The notes below the pieces were generated by a model. It was not told the origin of the DNA and did not search any database. It worked only from the letters and a program-made list of their open reading frames with translations. The position numbers and the translations under genes were made by a program. Shown piece after piece: positions 10,029-21,130 of a stretch of 64,000 bases of DNA. This stretch comes from Chromohalobacter nigrandesensis (lineage in GTDB: Bacteria > Pseudomonadota > Gammaproteobacteria > Pseudomonadales > Halomonadaceae): contig NZ_JAKGAM010000002.1 in the NCBI RefSeq assembly GCF_023061285.1, positions 186,001 through 250,000 on the forward strand, written 5' to 3'. Within the stretch, counting starts at the first letter, position 1. Each line of letters starts with the position of its first letter.

Positions 10029-10964
10029 ATGAGTTCGATGTCCGAAGACGCTCCTTCTCCTTTACGCGCACGTGCCATCGCTCTGCTGTGGCGCACCCTG
10101 GCACGCTTGACACCGCGCCGGCTGTGGCAACTGGCCCGTTTGATCGGTCCGCTGATTCTCGCCTTCAGCCGCCGCGAACGAAACGTGACGCGCACCAATC
10201 TCAGACACGTCTATCCGGATATGCCAGCACGTCAGCAACGTCGCCTGACACGGGACAGCCTGACGCACTCCTCGGCGACCATGCTCGAGCTGGGGTTTGC
10301 CTGGATGGCTGCACCGAAGCGCGTCGAAGATTCGATCCGCGCCGTGTACGGCCGCGAACTACTCGATGACGCCCGCACCCAGGGACGTGGCGTCATCGTG
10401 CTGGCACCGCATTACGGTAATTGGGAAGTGCTCAATTTCTGGCTTTCCAGCCACTTCCCGTTCACCGCCATGTACGAACCTCCCAAGATCGACGCGCTCG
10501 ATCCGGTGATCCGCCATGGCCGCGAACGCATGGGAGCCCAGTTGGTCCCTACCAATCCACGCGGTGTCGCCTCGCTACTCAAGGCACTCAAGCGCTGCGA
10601 GGCAGTCGGCATCCTCCCCGACCAGGAGCCGAGCTGGGGAAGCGGCGTCTTTGCCGATTTCTTCCAGCGTCCGGCCTATACCGCCACCTTACTGCCCAAG
10701 CTCGTGGCGCGCACCGAGGCGCGCGTCGTCACCGGCGTGGCACGACGCCTCTCCGACGGCAAGGGCTTTGCGCTGCACTTTCTCGCCGCCGACGAACGCG
10801 TCTACTCGAGCGATGAGACGCTCTCCGCCACCGGCGTCAACGCCAGCGTGGAAGATGCCATCGCCTTGGAGCCCGCTCAGTATCAATGGGAATACAAGCG
10901 CTTCCGCAAGACCCCGCAACAAGCCGCCAAGCATCCCGATTTCAAGCGCTTTCGCATCTACTGA
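10029..10964 (+). CDS. LpxL/HtrB-type lysophospholipid acyltransferase
   Basis: This is a member of the lipid A late-acyltransferase family, inner-membrane enzymes that move acyl chains from acyl-ACP to lipid A precursors. The catalytic His-x4-Glu motif is present in APHYGNWEVLNFW near residue 124-136. The PDQEPSWGSGVFADFF segment near 198-213 and the YxWxYKRFR ending (YQWEYKRFR) are also typical. The 311-residue length fits. The start may be at 10029 or three codons later. Whether it acts on lipid A or on another acceptor cannot be decided here, so no symbol is given. It has a consensus -10 element just upstream. Confidence 0.88.
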   Translation: MSSMSEDAPSPLRARAIALLWRTLARLTPRRLWQLARLIGPLILAFSRRERNVTRTNLRHVYPDMPARQQRRLTRDSLTHSSATMLELGFAWMAAPKRVEDSIRAVYGRELLDDARTQGRGVIVLAPHYGNWEVLNFWLSSHFPFTAMYEPPKIDALDPVIRHGRERMGAQLVPTNPRGVASLLKALKRCEAVGILPDQEPSWGSGVFADFFQRPAYTATLLPKLVARTEARVVTGVARRLSDGKGFALHFLAADERVYSSDETLSATGVNASVEDAIALEPAQYQWEYKRFRKTPQQAAKHPDFKRFRIY

Positions 10965-11026
10965 CCCCCGGGCACGTCGCTGATTGTTGTCTACACTGCT
11001 CCAGAGAGTTTCTCGAGGAGTCGTGC

Positions 11027-12205
11027 ATGATGTTTCATCCCACTACCCAGGCCCTGAGACGACGCGCACCGGCGCTTGCCAGCCTCTGGCTGGGGGCCAT
11101 GATGATCGCCTCCGGTCAGGCCCAGGCACTGACGCCCGTAGAGGTTGCCGGCAACGCGGAACGAGCCAATGTGCCCGGCGGTGCCACGCTCGATAAGCGG
11201 GTCTCGCTGCGTGCACCCCGCTTGATCAGCTTTGGTCCCGAAGACGAGATGTTCATCGGCTCCCAGTCGGGGCGCCTGTATCGCCTGGAACCGCCTTATG
11301 ACCGTGTCGATGCAGAGATCTCACTACCCGGTTACCCGCACAGCGCTGTGGTGCACGAAGGCTACTTGTACGTAGCGACCACCGAGCGTCTCTATCGCAC
11401 GGCGTATTCGCCAGGACAGGACGTCACAGAGACGGATTTCGAGGGCGTCGCCGATCTGCCCGGCGGTAGCGGCCACGCTTCGCGCTCATTATCCGTGGGG
11501 CCCGACGGCAGGCTCTATGTCGCGCTCGGCCTTCAAGGCAACTGCTCGGCGCAGCACGTCAGCAAGGACACAACCTTCGAGGATCGGCGAGGCGGGGTAA
11601 TGGTACTCGACCCCACACGCGAGACGCCTGAATGGACGCCCTACGTTAGCGGACTACGCAACCCCATCGGCATGGCCTGGAGCCCACAAGGGGCTCTCTA
11701 CCTCAACAACAACGGCCCCGACCATTGGGGCTACGAAGCACCGCCCGAACTACTGGTACGCGCCGAGGCCGAGAGCTTCCATGGCATGCCGTGGTATCAA
11801 TGGAATGAGGGCGAGTGGCAGCGTGATGAGTGCATCAATTCGACGCCGCCCGCCGGGCGTGACACGCTCGCGCCGCCAGTAGCGACGTTTGCCGCGCGTA
11901 GCGCTCCCATCGGCCTGACCTTCCTGCCTGATGACAATCCCTGGCAGGTGGATATGGTCACCGCCATCCATGGCAGTTGGGCCACGCAAGCATCCGGGGG
12001 CCGCGCTACCCGCCGACCGCCGAAGATCGTCGGCATTCGACTCGAAGACGACGGCCGCCAGGGCCAGGTGATCGATCTGGTCGGCGGCTTCCAGGCGGAA
12101 AGCGGCGAACGCTGGGCACGCCCCGCCGGTATCGCCTACCGCGACGGCGCGCTTTATTTCACCACCGACAGTGGAGATACCGGGTTGTACCGCCTGACGC
12201 CCTGA
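11027..12205 (+). CDS. Periplasmic PQQ-type sugar (aldose/sorbosone-like) dehydrogenase
   Basis: The 392-residue protein has a signal peptide (hydrophobic core near residues 15-35, ending SGQAQA) followed by a beta-propeller of the soluble glucose/sorbosone dehydrogenase type. Characteristic parts are YVSGLRNPIGMAWSPQG near 205-221, LYLNNNGPDHWGYEAPPELL near 224-243 and IHGSWATQASGG near 315. Family members oxidise sugars using PQQ in the periplasm. The start at 11027 has GAGGAG upstream; the long open extension before it is within the upstream acyltransferase gene. No PQQ synthesis genes are in the window. The substrate is not known. Confidence 0.82.
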   Translation: MMFHPTTQALRRRAPALASLWLGAMMIASGQAQALTPVEVAGNAERANVPGGATLDKRVSLRAPRLISFGPEDEMFIGSQSGRLYRLEPPYDRVDAEISLPGYPHSAVVHEGYLYVATTERLYRTAYSPGQDVTETDFEGVADLPGGSGHASRSLSVGPDGRLYVALGLQGNCSAQHVSKDTTFEDRRGGVMVLDPTRETPEWTPYVSGLRNPIGMAWSPQGALYLNNNGPDHWGYEAPPELLVRAEAESFHGMPWYQWNEGEWQRDECINSTPPAGRDTLAPPVATFAARSAPIGLTFLPDDNPWQVDMVTAIHGSWATQASGGRATRRPPKIVGIRLEDDGRQGQVIDLVGGFQAESGERWARPAGIAYRDGALYFTTDSGDTGLYRLTP

Positions 12206-12216
12206 TCCGAGAAATC

Positions 12217-13098
12217 CTAGCGCTTGTCCAGATGCGCCTGGCGCGCCGCGACCTCGGCGAGTCCCGACCAATCCTTGTCGCCATCGCCATTGGCCAGAGC
12301 ATCGAGCAAACGGTCGCGGACCGCGCTACCCAATGGCAAGGCGACGTTTTGCTCATCACCCGCGCTCAAGGCCAGCCCGACATCCTTGTGGCCAAGGCGC
12401 ATCGTGAATCCGGCGGGCTCGAAGCGAGCTTCGGCGATCATCTTGCCGTAGCCCTGATAAGCCGGCGAGGCGAACAACGTATTGGTGACGATATCCAGAA
12501 AATCGCTGGCCTCGATGCCGTATGCACGGGTCAGTGTCGAGGCCTCGGCCATCGATTCGATGGCACTGGCGAGCATGAAATTGGCGGCGATTTTCGCCAC
12601 ATTGGCGCGCTCGGGCGACTCTCCCAAGGGCCAGACGGCCTGACCCATGGCGTCGAGCACGGGCCTTACCCGTTCGATGTGCGTCGTGTCGCCGGCGGCG
12701 ATGATATTGAGCTTGCCCGCCGCTGCGACGTCCGGCCGTCCCAGCACCGGCGCGGCGACATAGCCGACGCCCAGACGTTCGTGAAGCGCCGCCATGCCAC
12801 GGGCGAAAGCCGCCGACACCGTGGCCATGTTGACGTGAACACTGCCCTTCTTCATCGCCTCGATGGCTTTGCTCTCCACCAGCACCTGATGCGCTGCCTG
12901 GTCGTCCGCCAACATGCTTACCAGCACCTCATGCCGTGCCGCGTCAGCCGGTGTCTTGGCGATCTTGGCACCCTGCTCGGCGAGCGCCTCGGCAGCCTCA
13001 GAAGAGCGGTTCCACACCGTGACCTCATGCCCTGCTTCGAGCAACTGCTGCGCCATGCCACGCCCCATGGCCCCCAGACCAATGAATCCTACTTTCAT
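12217..13098 (-). CDS. NAD(P)-dependent beta-hydroxyacid dehydrogenase (3-hydroxyisobutyrate dehydrogenase family)
   Basis: The 293-residue protein starts with the Rossmann motif KVGFIGLGAMGRGMAQQLLE. The substrate-binding segment YVAAPVLGRPDVAAAGKL near 113-130 replaces the usual DAPVSGG, a form seen in GLYR1-like members. The catalytic lysine lies in NVAKIAANFMLAS near 167-179. Such enzymes oxidise short beta-hydroxyacids or reduce semialdehydes in the cytoplasm; the substrate is unknown. AAAGGAGGG eight bases before the start at 13098 strongly supports that start. It converges on the sugar dehydrogenase, with only 11 bp between stops and no clear terminator. Confidence 0.88.
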   Translation of the reverse strand: MKVGFIGLGAMGRGMAQQLLEAGHEVTVWNRSSEAAEALAEQGAKIAKTPADAARHEVLVSMLADDQAAHQVLVESKAIEAMKKGSVHVNMATVSAAFARGMAALHERLGVGYVAAPVLGRPDVAAAGKLNIIAAGDTTHIERVRPVLDAMGQAVWPLGESPERANVAKIAANFMLASAIESMAEASTLTRAYGIEASDFLDIVTNTLFASPAYQGYGKMIAEARFEPAGFTMRLGHKDVGLALSAGDEQNVALPLGSAVRDRLLDALANGDGDKDWSGLAEVAARQAHLDKR

Positions 13099-13226
13099 GT
13101 TCAACCCTCCTTTGCTGTGTTCTTCCCTGAATATTAGCATGCAAACGAGGGTTTGACGTCCCTCTCGTCATACGCATCGCACAGGGGATTTCATTCGGCC
13201 AATACCTTGATAGACTCTAGACGACA

Positions 13227-13341
13227 GCTTGACGGGGTGCCGGTGGAACCGGCTGAGATCGTCCTGCGCTCGCCATCAAGGCGGACGCCACGACGGATCC
13301 CGACGAACCTGACCCGGCTAGTACCGGCGTAGGGATCAAGC
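13227..13341 (+). ncRNA. TPP riboswitch (THI element) in the thiC leader
   Basis: Conserved parts appear in order: GGGGTGC (13234-13240), CTGAGAT (13253-13259), GAACCTGA (13305-13312) and GGCTAGTACCGGCGTAGGGA (13316-13335). The P1 stem is formed by GCTTGA (13227-13232) with TCAAGC (13336-13341). It lies about 95 bp before thiC, so thiamine pyrophosphate should repress thiC through this RNA. No clear Rho-independent terminator follows it, so control of translation or Rho-dependent ending is more likely. Confidence 0.95.
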
Positions 13342-13422
13342 GGAGTCCGCAGCATCGGAACATCATCCGTCGTTGCTTACTTCTCCCGCCTACGCTGTGC
13401 GCCGGCCTGACTTGCGTCATGA

Positions 13423-15348
<1,926 letters not shown>

Positions 15349-15363
15349 CACGCCCGCGAGACG

Positions 15364-15396
15364 AAAAAAGCCACGCCGTTATATGGCGTGGCTTTT
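15364..15396. terminator. Bidirectional terminator between thiC and cyoE
   Basis: A perfect 12-bp inverted repeat (AAAAGCCACGCC / GGCGTGGCTTTT) has a 7-base loop and T-runs on both strands. Confidence 0.93.
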
Positions 15397-15419
15397 CATT
15401 TCGAGCACGTCAGGCGTGA

Positions 15420-16310
15420 TCAGCGCAGCGAGGTCATCAGCACTTCGGTATCGGTCACCTGAAAGTCGATCGACATCATGATGCTGAGCGCCGTGATGGT
15501 GAAGATCGAAAAGATGAACACCTTCTTGGCCCACACACGATCATCGCCGGTGCGGTAACCACGAAGCGCCATGACGAGCCAATAAAGCCCCATCGCTGCC
15601 GCTACCGCAAAGTAACCATAACCGGCGTAACCAGCTAGCGTGAGCATCAGGGTCGCGCCCAAGAACGCCAGGATATACCAGAAGATATAATGCTTAGCCG
15701 CCCTCACACCATGCGTGACCGGCAGCACCGGGATCGATGCCGCGCGATAGTCCTGATAGCGAAAGATGGCGATGGCATATGAGTGAGGCATCTGCCACAG
15801 ACAGAAGATCAACAGCAGTGTCAGCGCACCGAGATCAAACTGACCGCTAACCGCACAATAGCCAACTACCGGAGGCGCCGCGCCCGACAAGCTGCCCACC
15901 AGGGTGCCATACACCGAGTGTCGCTTGAGATACAGGCTATAAAGCCCGACATAGACGACGAACCCGAGCAAGGCGAACAGCGTCGCCAAGGCATTGGTGC
16001 CCAGCACCAGAGTCAAGAAGCCGACGATGCCCAACACACTGCCGTACGCCAGCGTGATACCGGGTGAAATCAGTCCCTGGACCGTGACACGTCCTTGGGT
16101 GCGCTCCATCAAACGATCGATATCGCGATCGATGTAGTTGTTGAACACGCACCCGGACGCAATCACCAACGCAATCCCGATGACCGTGGCCAGGAAGAGC
16201 ATGCCATCCACGCTTCCCTGGGAAGCGAGGAAAAAGCCCCCGGCCACGGAGATCAGATTGCCGAAGATGATACCCGGCTTGGTAATGGAGACGTAGGGGT
16301 TTTTGAGCAT
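15420..16310 (-). CDS. cyoE: Protoheme IX farnesyltransferase (heme O synthase) CyoE
   Basis: CyoE farnesylates heme B to make heme O for the bo3 oxidase. It is a polytopic membrane protein of the UbiA family; the prenyl-diphosphate-binding motif [18 protein letters not shown] lies near residues 58-75. Other typical parts are [15 protein letters not shown] and [17 protein letters not shown]. The ATG at 16310 gives 296 residues, the length of E. coli CyoE. The frame can also begin at TTG 16334 or GTG 16331, which would overlap the cyoD stop, so the start is uncertain. It is the last gene of cyoABCDE. Confidence 0.95.
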   Translation of the reverse strand: MLKNPYVSITKPGIIFGNLISVAGGFFLASQGSVDGMLFLATVIGIALVIASGCVFNNYIDRDIDRLMERTQGRVTVQGLISPGITLAYGSVLGIVGFLTLVLGTNALATLFALLGFVVYVGLYSLYLKRHSVYGTLVGSLSGAAPPVVGYCAVSGQFDLGALTLLLIFCLWQMPHSYAIAIFRYQDYRAASIPVLPVTHGVRAAKHYIFWYILAFLGATLMLTLAGYAGYGYFAVAAAMGLYWLVMALRGYRTGDDRVWAKKVFIFSIFTITALSIMMSIDFQVTDTEVLMTSLR

Positions 16311-16323
16311 CACGCCGAGCGAC

Positions 16324-16659
16324 TCACCCACCAAGCATCATGTTGGCGTGCAGGTTCTGCATGATCCACAGCGACCCGCCCACCAGAATGACCAGGATCA
16401 ACGCCGTGAAGATAAAGGACCCTGCGTTCCACCCTTCTTCGGTCTTGAAGTCCAGATGCATGAACATGACTAGCTGTATCAATACCTGAGCAATCGCCAT
16501 GATCGAGATCGTCACGACGACAGTCATGTTGCTGAAGCCACCGCTCATGACCATCCAGAATGGGATGACCGTCAACACGAGAGAGAGAATCAAGCCAATT
16601 ACATAGGACTTGACGCTGCCGTGGTTGCCACCATCGTGGGAAGCATGTGCATCGCTCAT
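16324..16659 (-). CDS. cyoD: Cytochrome bo3 ubiquinol oxidase subunit IV
   Basis: CyoD is the small assembly subunit of the bo3 oxidase, 111 residues here against 109 in E. coli. Three membrane segments are visible, starting [20 protein letters not shown] near 19-38 and including [13 protein letters not shown] near 61-73. Its ATG shares one base with the cyoC stop (TAATG), showing translational coupling. The frame is open 27 codons further upstream, inside cyoC. Confidence 0.95.
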   Translation of the reverse strand: MSDAHASHDGGNHGSVKSYVIGLILSLVLTVIPFWMVMSGGFSNMTVVVTISIMAIAQVLIQLVMFMHLDFKTEEGWNAGSFIFTALILVILVGGSLWIMQNLHANMMLGG

Positions 16660-17276
16660 TACAGAACTCCCATCAGATAGACGAAGGTAAAGACACAGAT
16701 CCACACGATATCCAGGAAGTGCCAGAACAGACTCAGGCACATGATCCGCGGACGCGTCTTGTCGTTAAGGCCCTTCGTGTAAAGCTGGATGATCATCACC
16801 AGCATCCAGATCAGGCCGAAGGCCACGTGAAGGCCGTGCGTACCGACCAGGGTGAAGAAGGAGGATAGGAAAGCACTACGATCCGGTCCGAAGCCTTCAG
16901 CAATCAGATGATGAAATTCATAGATTTCCAATCCGATGAAGCCGGCACCCAACAAGAACGTGATGCCCAGCCATCCTTTCACCTGCGCCACACGATCGGC
17001 ATGCATGGCCAGTACGGCCATGCCATAAGTGAAACTACTGAATAGCAGCAGGAAAGTACTGATCAGAATCAGCGGGAGCTCGAAGATATCGGCCCCAGAG
17101 GGGCCGCCCGCCGTGCCATTCATGAGCACGGCATAGGTGGCGAAAAGGCTCCCGAAGATGACCAGGTCACTCATCAGGTAGACCCAGAAGCCGAATACCT
17201 TCATGGCACCAGCATCGTGGTGCTCATGCTCGTCATGAGCATGAGATTCATGTTGATTAACAGTTTGCGTCGTCAT
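16659..17276 (-). CDS. cyoC: Cytochrome bo3 ubiquinol oxidase subunit III
   Basis: The 205-residue protein has the five-helix layout of CyoC. The N-terminus is His/Glu/Asp-rich (residues 8-21), then [20 protein letters not shown] begins the first helix; [18 protein letters not shown] and [20 protein letters not shown] are typical of heme-copper oxidase subunit III. It starts two bases after the cyoB stop. Confidence 0.97.
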   Translation of the reverse strand: MTTQTVNQHESHAHDEHEHHDAGAMKVFGFWVYLMSDLVIFGSLFATYAVLMNGTAGGPSGADIFELPLILISTFLLLFSSFTYGMAVLAMHADRVAQVKGWLGITFLLGAGFIGLEIYEFHHLIAEGFGPDRSAFLSSFFTLVGTHGLHVAFGLIWMLVMIIQLYTKGLNDKTRPRIMCLSLFWHFLDIVWICVFTFVYLMGVL

Positions 17277-17278
17277 GA

Positions 17279-19258
17279 TTACGCCTGCATCTCCAGCCGT
17301 TTATGGTGCTCGCGCTCAATACGCTCGACTTCCGCCGCCGGGACGTAATAGTCGATATCGTCGTTGAAGACACGGAACATGAAGGCTACGAACATACCGA
17401 TGGCAGTTACACCGGCCAGCCACCAGATATGCCAGACCAACGCGAACCCGAACGCGATGCTGATCAGGCCAATGATCGGCCCTGCCACGGTGTTCTTCGG
17501 CATATGAATGTCTTCGTACTGGGCCGGCTTGTCCGCTGCCATGCCCTTCTCTTTCTTCGCTTCCCAGAAGGTATCGACGGAGCCCACGACGGGTAGATGC
17601 GCGAAGTTATAGAACGGTGCAGGAGAAGACGTCGACCACTCCAGTGTACGCGCATCCCACGGGTCGCCCGTGATGTCGGCATTCTTCTCGCGATCGCGAA
17701 TACTCACGATGAACTGGATCACGGTGCAGGCGATACCGCACAGAATGAGCACGGCACCGACCCACGCCACGATCATCAGCGGCTGCCACTCGGGGTTCGC
17801 ATAAGATTGCATACGACGCACCGCACCCATGAAGCTCAGGATATAGAGCGGCATGAAGGCGAGGTAGAAACCCGTGATCCAGAACCAGAAGGAACGCTTG
17901 CCCCATTTTTCATCGAGCTTGAAGCCGAAGGCCTTCGGGAACCAGTAAGTCAAGCCCGCCAGCATGCCGAATACCACACCGCCAATGATGACGTTGTGGA
18001 AGTGAGCGATGACGAACAGGCTGTTGTGCAGCACGAAGTTCGCACCCGGCACTGCCAGCATCACACCCGTCATGCCACCGATGGTGAAGGTGATGATGAA
18101 GCCCAGTGTCCACAACACCGGCGAAGTGAACTCCAGGCGACCGCGATACATGGTGAACAACCAGTTGAAGATCTTCACCCCGGTGGGAATGGCGATGATC
18201 ATCGTCGCGATGCCGAAGAAGGCATTGACGTTGGCGCCCGCCCCCATGGTGAAGAAGTGATGCAACCACACGATGAACGACAGGATAGTGATACAGGCCG
18301 TCGCCCAGACCATGGTGTTATAACCGAACAAGCGCTTCTTGGCGAAGGTCGCGATGACCTCGGAGAACACCCCGAACGCCGGCAGAATGAGAATGTATAC
18401 CTCAGGATGGCCCCAGGCCCAGATGAGGTTGACGTACATCATCATGTTGCCGCCCATATCGTTGGTGAAGAAGTGCATCCCCAGGTAACGATCGAGTGTC
18501 AGCAGCGCGATGGTCGCAGTCAGAATCGGGAAAGAAGCAATGATCAGAACGTTCGCGCACAGCGACGTCCAGGTGAAGATCGGCATGCGGAACAACTTCA
18601 TGCCCTTGGTGCGCATCTTCAAGATGGTGACGAAGAAGTTGATACCGGTCAGGGTGGTGCCGATCCCCGATATCTGTAGCCCCCATATCCAGTAATCGAC
18701 CCCTACGCCAGGACTGTACTTTATTCCCGATAATGGCGAGTAGGCCAACCACCCCGTCTTGCCGTACTCACCGATGAGCAGCGATATCATGGTCAGTGCG
18801 ACGCCTGCGACGAACAGCCAGAAGCTCAGGTTGTTCATGAACGGGAAAGCGACGTCGCGCGCGCCGATCTGCAGCGGCACGACCAGGTTCATCAAGCCGA
18901 TGACCATGGGCATGGCCACGAAGAAGATCATGATCACACCGTGCGCGGTGAAGATCTGATCGTAATGGTGAGGCGGTAGATAGCCCTCGGAGCCCCCGGC
19001 GGCCAGGGCCTGCTGGGTGCGCATCATGATGGCATCGGCAAAGCCGCGCAGCAGCATGACCAACGCTACGAGGAAGTACATGATACCCAGTTTCTTGTGG
19101 TCGACGGAGGTCAGCCACTCCGTCCACAACCACTTCCACTTCTTGAAATACGTGAGAGCACCGACCACGACCAACGCGCCCAGCGCCATGACAAGCGCGG
19201 TCACGACGATGATCGGCTCGTGATAGGGAATATCGTCGAGTCCAAGTTTTCCGAACAT
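17279..19258 (-). CDS. cyoB: Cytochrome bo3 ubiquinol oxidase subunit I
   Basis: This is the catalytic, proton-pumping subunit that holds heme b, heme o3 and CuB. The 659 residues match the family (663 in E. coli). Heme and copper ligands are visible: the His in [16 protein letters not shown] near residue 107, the CuB His and cross-linked Tyr in [17 protein letters not shown] near 281-297, the His pair in [11 protein letters not shown] near 335, and the His residues in [16 protein letters not shown] near 420. It is flanked by cyoA (4 bp away) and cyoC (2 bp away). Confidence 0.98.
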   Translation of the reverse strand: MFGKLGLDDIPYHEPIIVVTALVMALGALVVVGALTYFKKWKWLWTEWLTSVDHKKLGIMYFLVALVMLLRGFADAIMMRTQQALAAGGSEGYLPPHHYDQIFTAHGVIMIFFVAMPMVIGLMNLVVPLQIGARDVAFPFMNNLSFWLFVAGVALTMISLLIGEYGKTGWLAYSPLSGIKYSPGVGVDYWIWGLQISGIGTTLTGINFFVTILKMRTKGMKLFRMPIFTWTSLCANVLIIASFPILTATIALLTLDRYLGMHFFTNDMGGNMMMYVNLIWAWGHPEVYILILPAFGVFSEVIATFAKKRLFGYNTMVWATACITILSFIVWLHHFFTMGAGANVNAFFGIATMIIAIPTGVKIFNWLFTMYRGRLEFTSPVLWTLGFIITFTIGGMTGVMLAVPGANFVLHNSLFVIAHFHNVIIGGVVFGMLAGLTYWFPKAFGFKLDEKWGKRSFWFWITGFYLAFMPLYILSFMGAVRRMQSYANPEWQPLMIVAWVGAVLILCGIACTVIQFIVSIRDREKNADITGDPWDARTLEWSTSSPAPFYNFAHLPVVGSVDTFWEAKKEKGMAADKPAQYEDIHMPKNTVAGPIIGLISIAFGFALVWHIWWLAGVTAIGMFVAFMFRVFNDDIDYYVPAAEVERIEREHHKRLEMQA

Positions 19259-19262
19259 AATC

Positions 19263-20171
19263 TTACTCCGCTGCCTCTGCGCTCATGGACGTCTCGCCAT
19301 GATCGCCATCGTGTCCACCTTCACCGTTGCCGCCATGGAAACTCTCGACGATGTCGCGGTACAGGTCTGACGTTACGTCGGAGAAATACTCCACAGGATG
19401 GTCCGTGGACGGTTCCGCCAACTCTTGGTAGCTCCCGTCGTACGAGAGCGTTTCGGACGACTGCCCCACCTTGTCGACCCAGGCGTCGAAGTCATCCTGC
19501 GACATGGCATGCGCATCGAAGGTCATCTCCGAGAAACCCTCGCCACTGTAGTTGGAGGACTTGCCGTCGTAGACGCCTTCTTCGTTAGCGACTAGGTAAA
19601 CGTCGTTGTCCATGCCGGCCATGGCATAGATCTGACTTCCCAGCGTGGGAATGAAGAACGAGTTCATCACCGACGCCGAGGTCACGCGGAAATGGACCGG
19701 GACATCGACGGGCATGGCCACTTCGTTGACCGTTGCGATGCCTTGCTCGGGATAGATGAACAGCCACTTCCAATCCAAGGCGACGACCTGTACTTCCATG
19801 GTTTCGGCATCGGATTCGATCGGCTTGTGCGGATCCAGTGAATGGGACGTTTTCCAGGTAATGATCCCCAGAAACAGGATGATTACGCAGGGTACGAGCC
19901 ACACGACCGCTTCGATCTTGTTGGAGTGCGCCCAGTCCGGCATGTATTTGGCGGCATGGTTGCTATGCCGATATTTCCTAGCAAAAACCACCGTCATGAC
20001 GATAACGGGGATCACTACGATCATCATCAGCCAGAAGGCGGTAATGATCAGCGATTTCAGCTCTACCCCGATCTGGCCCTTGGGATCCACGAGCGCCCCG
20101 TCACAGCCACTAAGCAGCACTGCGATCAAGGGCAGGATACCGAGCCATCCCAGGTTCTTCTTCATTCTCAT
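19263..20171 (-). CDS. cyoA: Cytochrome bo3 ubiquinol oxidase subunit II (lipoprotein)
   Basis: The 302-residue protein has a lipoprotein signal ending in the lipobox LLSGC near residue 23. Two membrane helices follow, then a periplasmic cupredoxin-like domain ([20 protein letters not shown] near 128-147). The CuA ligands are absent, as expected for a quinol oxidase. The C-terminus is His/Gly/Asp-rich (near 280-295). The start at 20171 has GAGG seven bases upstream; a second Met lies two codons later. A 16-codon upstream ORF ends inside the cyoA start (ATGA overlap). First gene of cyoABCDE. Confidence 0.97.
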   Translation of the reverse strand: MRMKKNLGWLGILPLIAVLLSGCDGALVDPKGQIGVELKSLIITAFWLMMIVVIPVIVMTVVFARKYRHSNHAAKYMPDWAHSNKIEAVVWLVPCVIILFLGIITWKTSHSLDPHKPIESDAETMEVQVVALDWKWLFIYPEQGIATVNEVAMPVDVPVHFRVTSASVMNSFFIPTLGSQIYAMAGMDNDVYLVANEEGVYDGKSSNYSGEGFSEMTFDAHAMSQDDFDAWVDKVGQSSETLSYDGSYQELAEPSTDHPVEYFSDVTSDLYRDIVESFHGGNGEGGHDGDHGETSMSAEAAE

Positions 20172-20218
20172 TGCATGGCCTCACTCAAGCATGGGAAGAC
20201 GTTGCAGCGCTTGCTCAT
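20168..20218 (-). CDS. Possible 16-residue leader peptide overlapping the cyoA start
   Basis: ATG at 20218 begins a 17-codon frame reading [16 protein letters not shown] and stop. A GGAGG lies 10 bases before its ATG, a stronger Shine-Dalgarno match than the GAGG used by cyoA. Its TGA overlaps the cyoA ATG in the form ATGA, the usual arrangement of translationally coupled genes. The peptide has two cysteines and no other feature. It may set cyoA translation, or may be chance; homologous upstream regions would decide. Confidence 0.4.
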   Translation of the reverse strand: MSKRCNVFPCLSEAMQ

Positions 20219-20707
20219 TGAATGCTTTCCTCCGCTGGCGACCCGTTAGGCCCGGCGGTCAAAATGCAGTGGCACATTCGCCGACGGAACCTCAGCGACC
20301 TGGAGCGTGTCCAAATGGTCGGCTCTTGGCTTGCTGACCACTTGGAAACGCCCCATGACATGCATCCCGACCAGCCACCGGTTTCCCGGCTGCCAATGAC
20401 ACGAGTGTAATGTGCTCTGAAGGTTGGGCGTACCGCGCATGCTAGGCAATGACGGATATCTCCGCCATTAACGAGCACACATCGCTTACGCCATCTCGTC
20501 CCTAGCCTGCCTGCTAAAAGATCGCCATCCGAGCGAACACGAACAGCAAGCAGGGAGAACCGACGGGACGGCATTCTGAAGCAAAATCAGGTGAAATAGA
20601 AGCGACCAATTGCCGCAGTCATGTCGCACCCTAAGCCTCTTGACTGAGCAGACGCTCATACGATTGTAGGGTAGTGCAGGATCCCTCAACGACGCTATGG
20701 CCTGGAA
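20219..20707. other. Region of about 490 bp upstream of cyoA without a confident gene
   Basis: The stretch lies between the cyo operon and the J-domain gene pair, all on the minus strand. It must carry the cyo promoter, but I cannot fix -10/-35 boxes. One minus-strand frame (20246-20449, 67 codons, TTG start, no ribosome site) contains SCHWQPGNRWLVGMHVMG, which looks like the end of a PilZ-type domain; it may be a gene remnant. Other frames look random. Confidence 0.45.
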
Positions 20708-21130
20708 TCAGAAAAGATCCGGCACGAACACCAGCAACGCCACGCCGGTGCCCGTAGCCAGCGAAATCCCACCGCTCCATAGCATCATCCTGCGCACTCG
20801 CTGCCAGGTGTCGTGGACGCGTACGGCACGTGCCACCTTGGCCTTTAACTCCGCATAGCGGGCGTACTCGCCATCGGCGCTGATCGAGAAGTCGTTGGCC
20901 ACGTTGCCGTTCCAATACGGCGCATGACTCAACCCCATGCGCGCACGCAGCAGCCCGATACCCGTCAAGGTACCATAGAGCTGGTCGTATTCACGCTTGC
21001 GCGATTCGACGCACAAGACCTCTTCAGCATCCGTCTTGACGGCCTGATTCTCGCAACGCGCAATGGCGCGTGCGATATCCGCGTCGCTCGCCGACACATG
21101 TATGTCCAATCGCCGATAAAGATCACGCAT
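20708..21130 (-). CDS. Small J-domain-like protein with C-terminal membrane anchor
   Basis: The 140-residue protein begins RDLYRRLDIHVSASDADIARAI, similar to the first two helices of a J domain, but there is no HPD tripeptide, so it is unlikely to stimulate Hsp70 in the normal way. The C-terminus has one clear membrane segment (MLWSGGISLATGTGVALLVF near 116-135). The gene overlaps the end of the upstream J-domain gene by 8 bp, so the two are cotranscribed and probably coupled. Function is unknown; a role as partner of the larger protein is inference. Confidence 0.7.
   Translation of the reverse strand: MRDLYRRLDIHVSASDADIARAIARCENQAVKTDAEEVLCVESRKREYDQLYGTLTGIGLLRARMGLSHAPYWNGNVANDFSISADGEYARYAELKAKVARAVRVHDTWQRVRRMMLWSGGISLATGTGVALLVFVPDLF

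Noticed and set aside
17597-18679. A 360-codon open frame antisense to cyoB
   Set aside because: His/Arg/Asp-rich translation with no membrane or domain pattern; it is the antisense of a well-conserved oxidase subunit.
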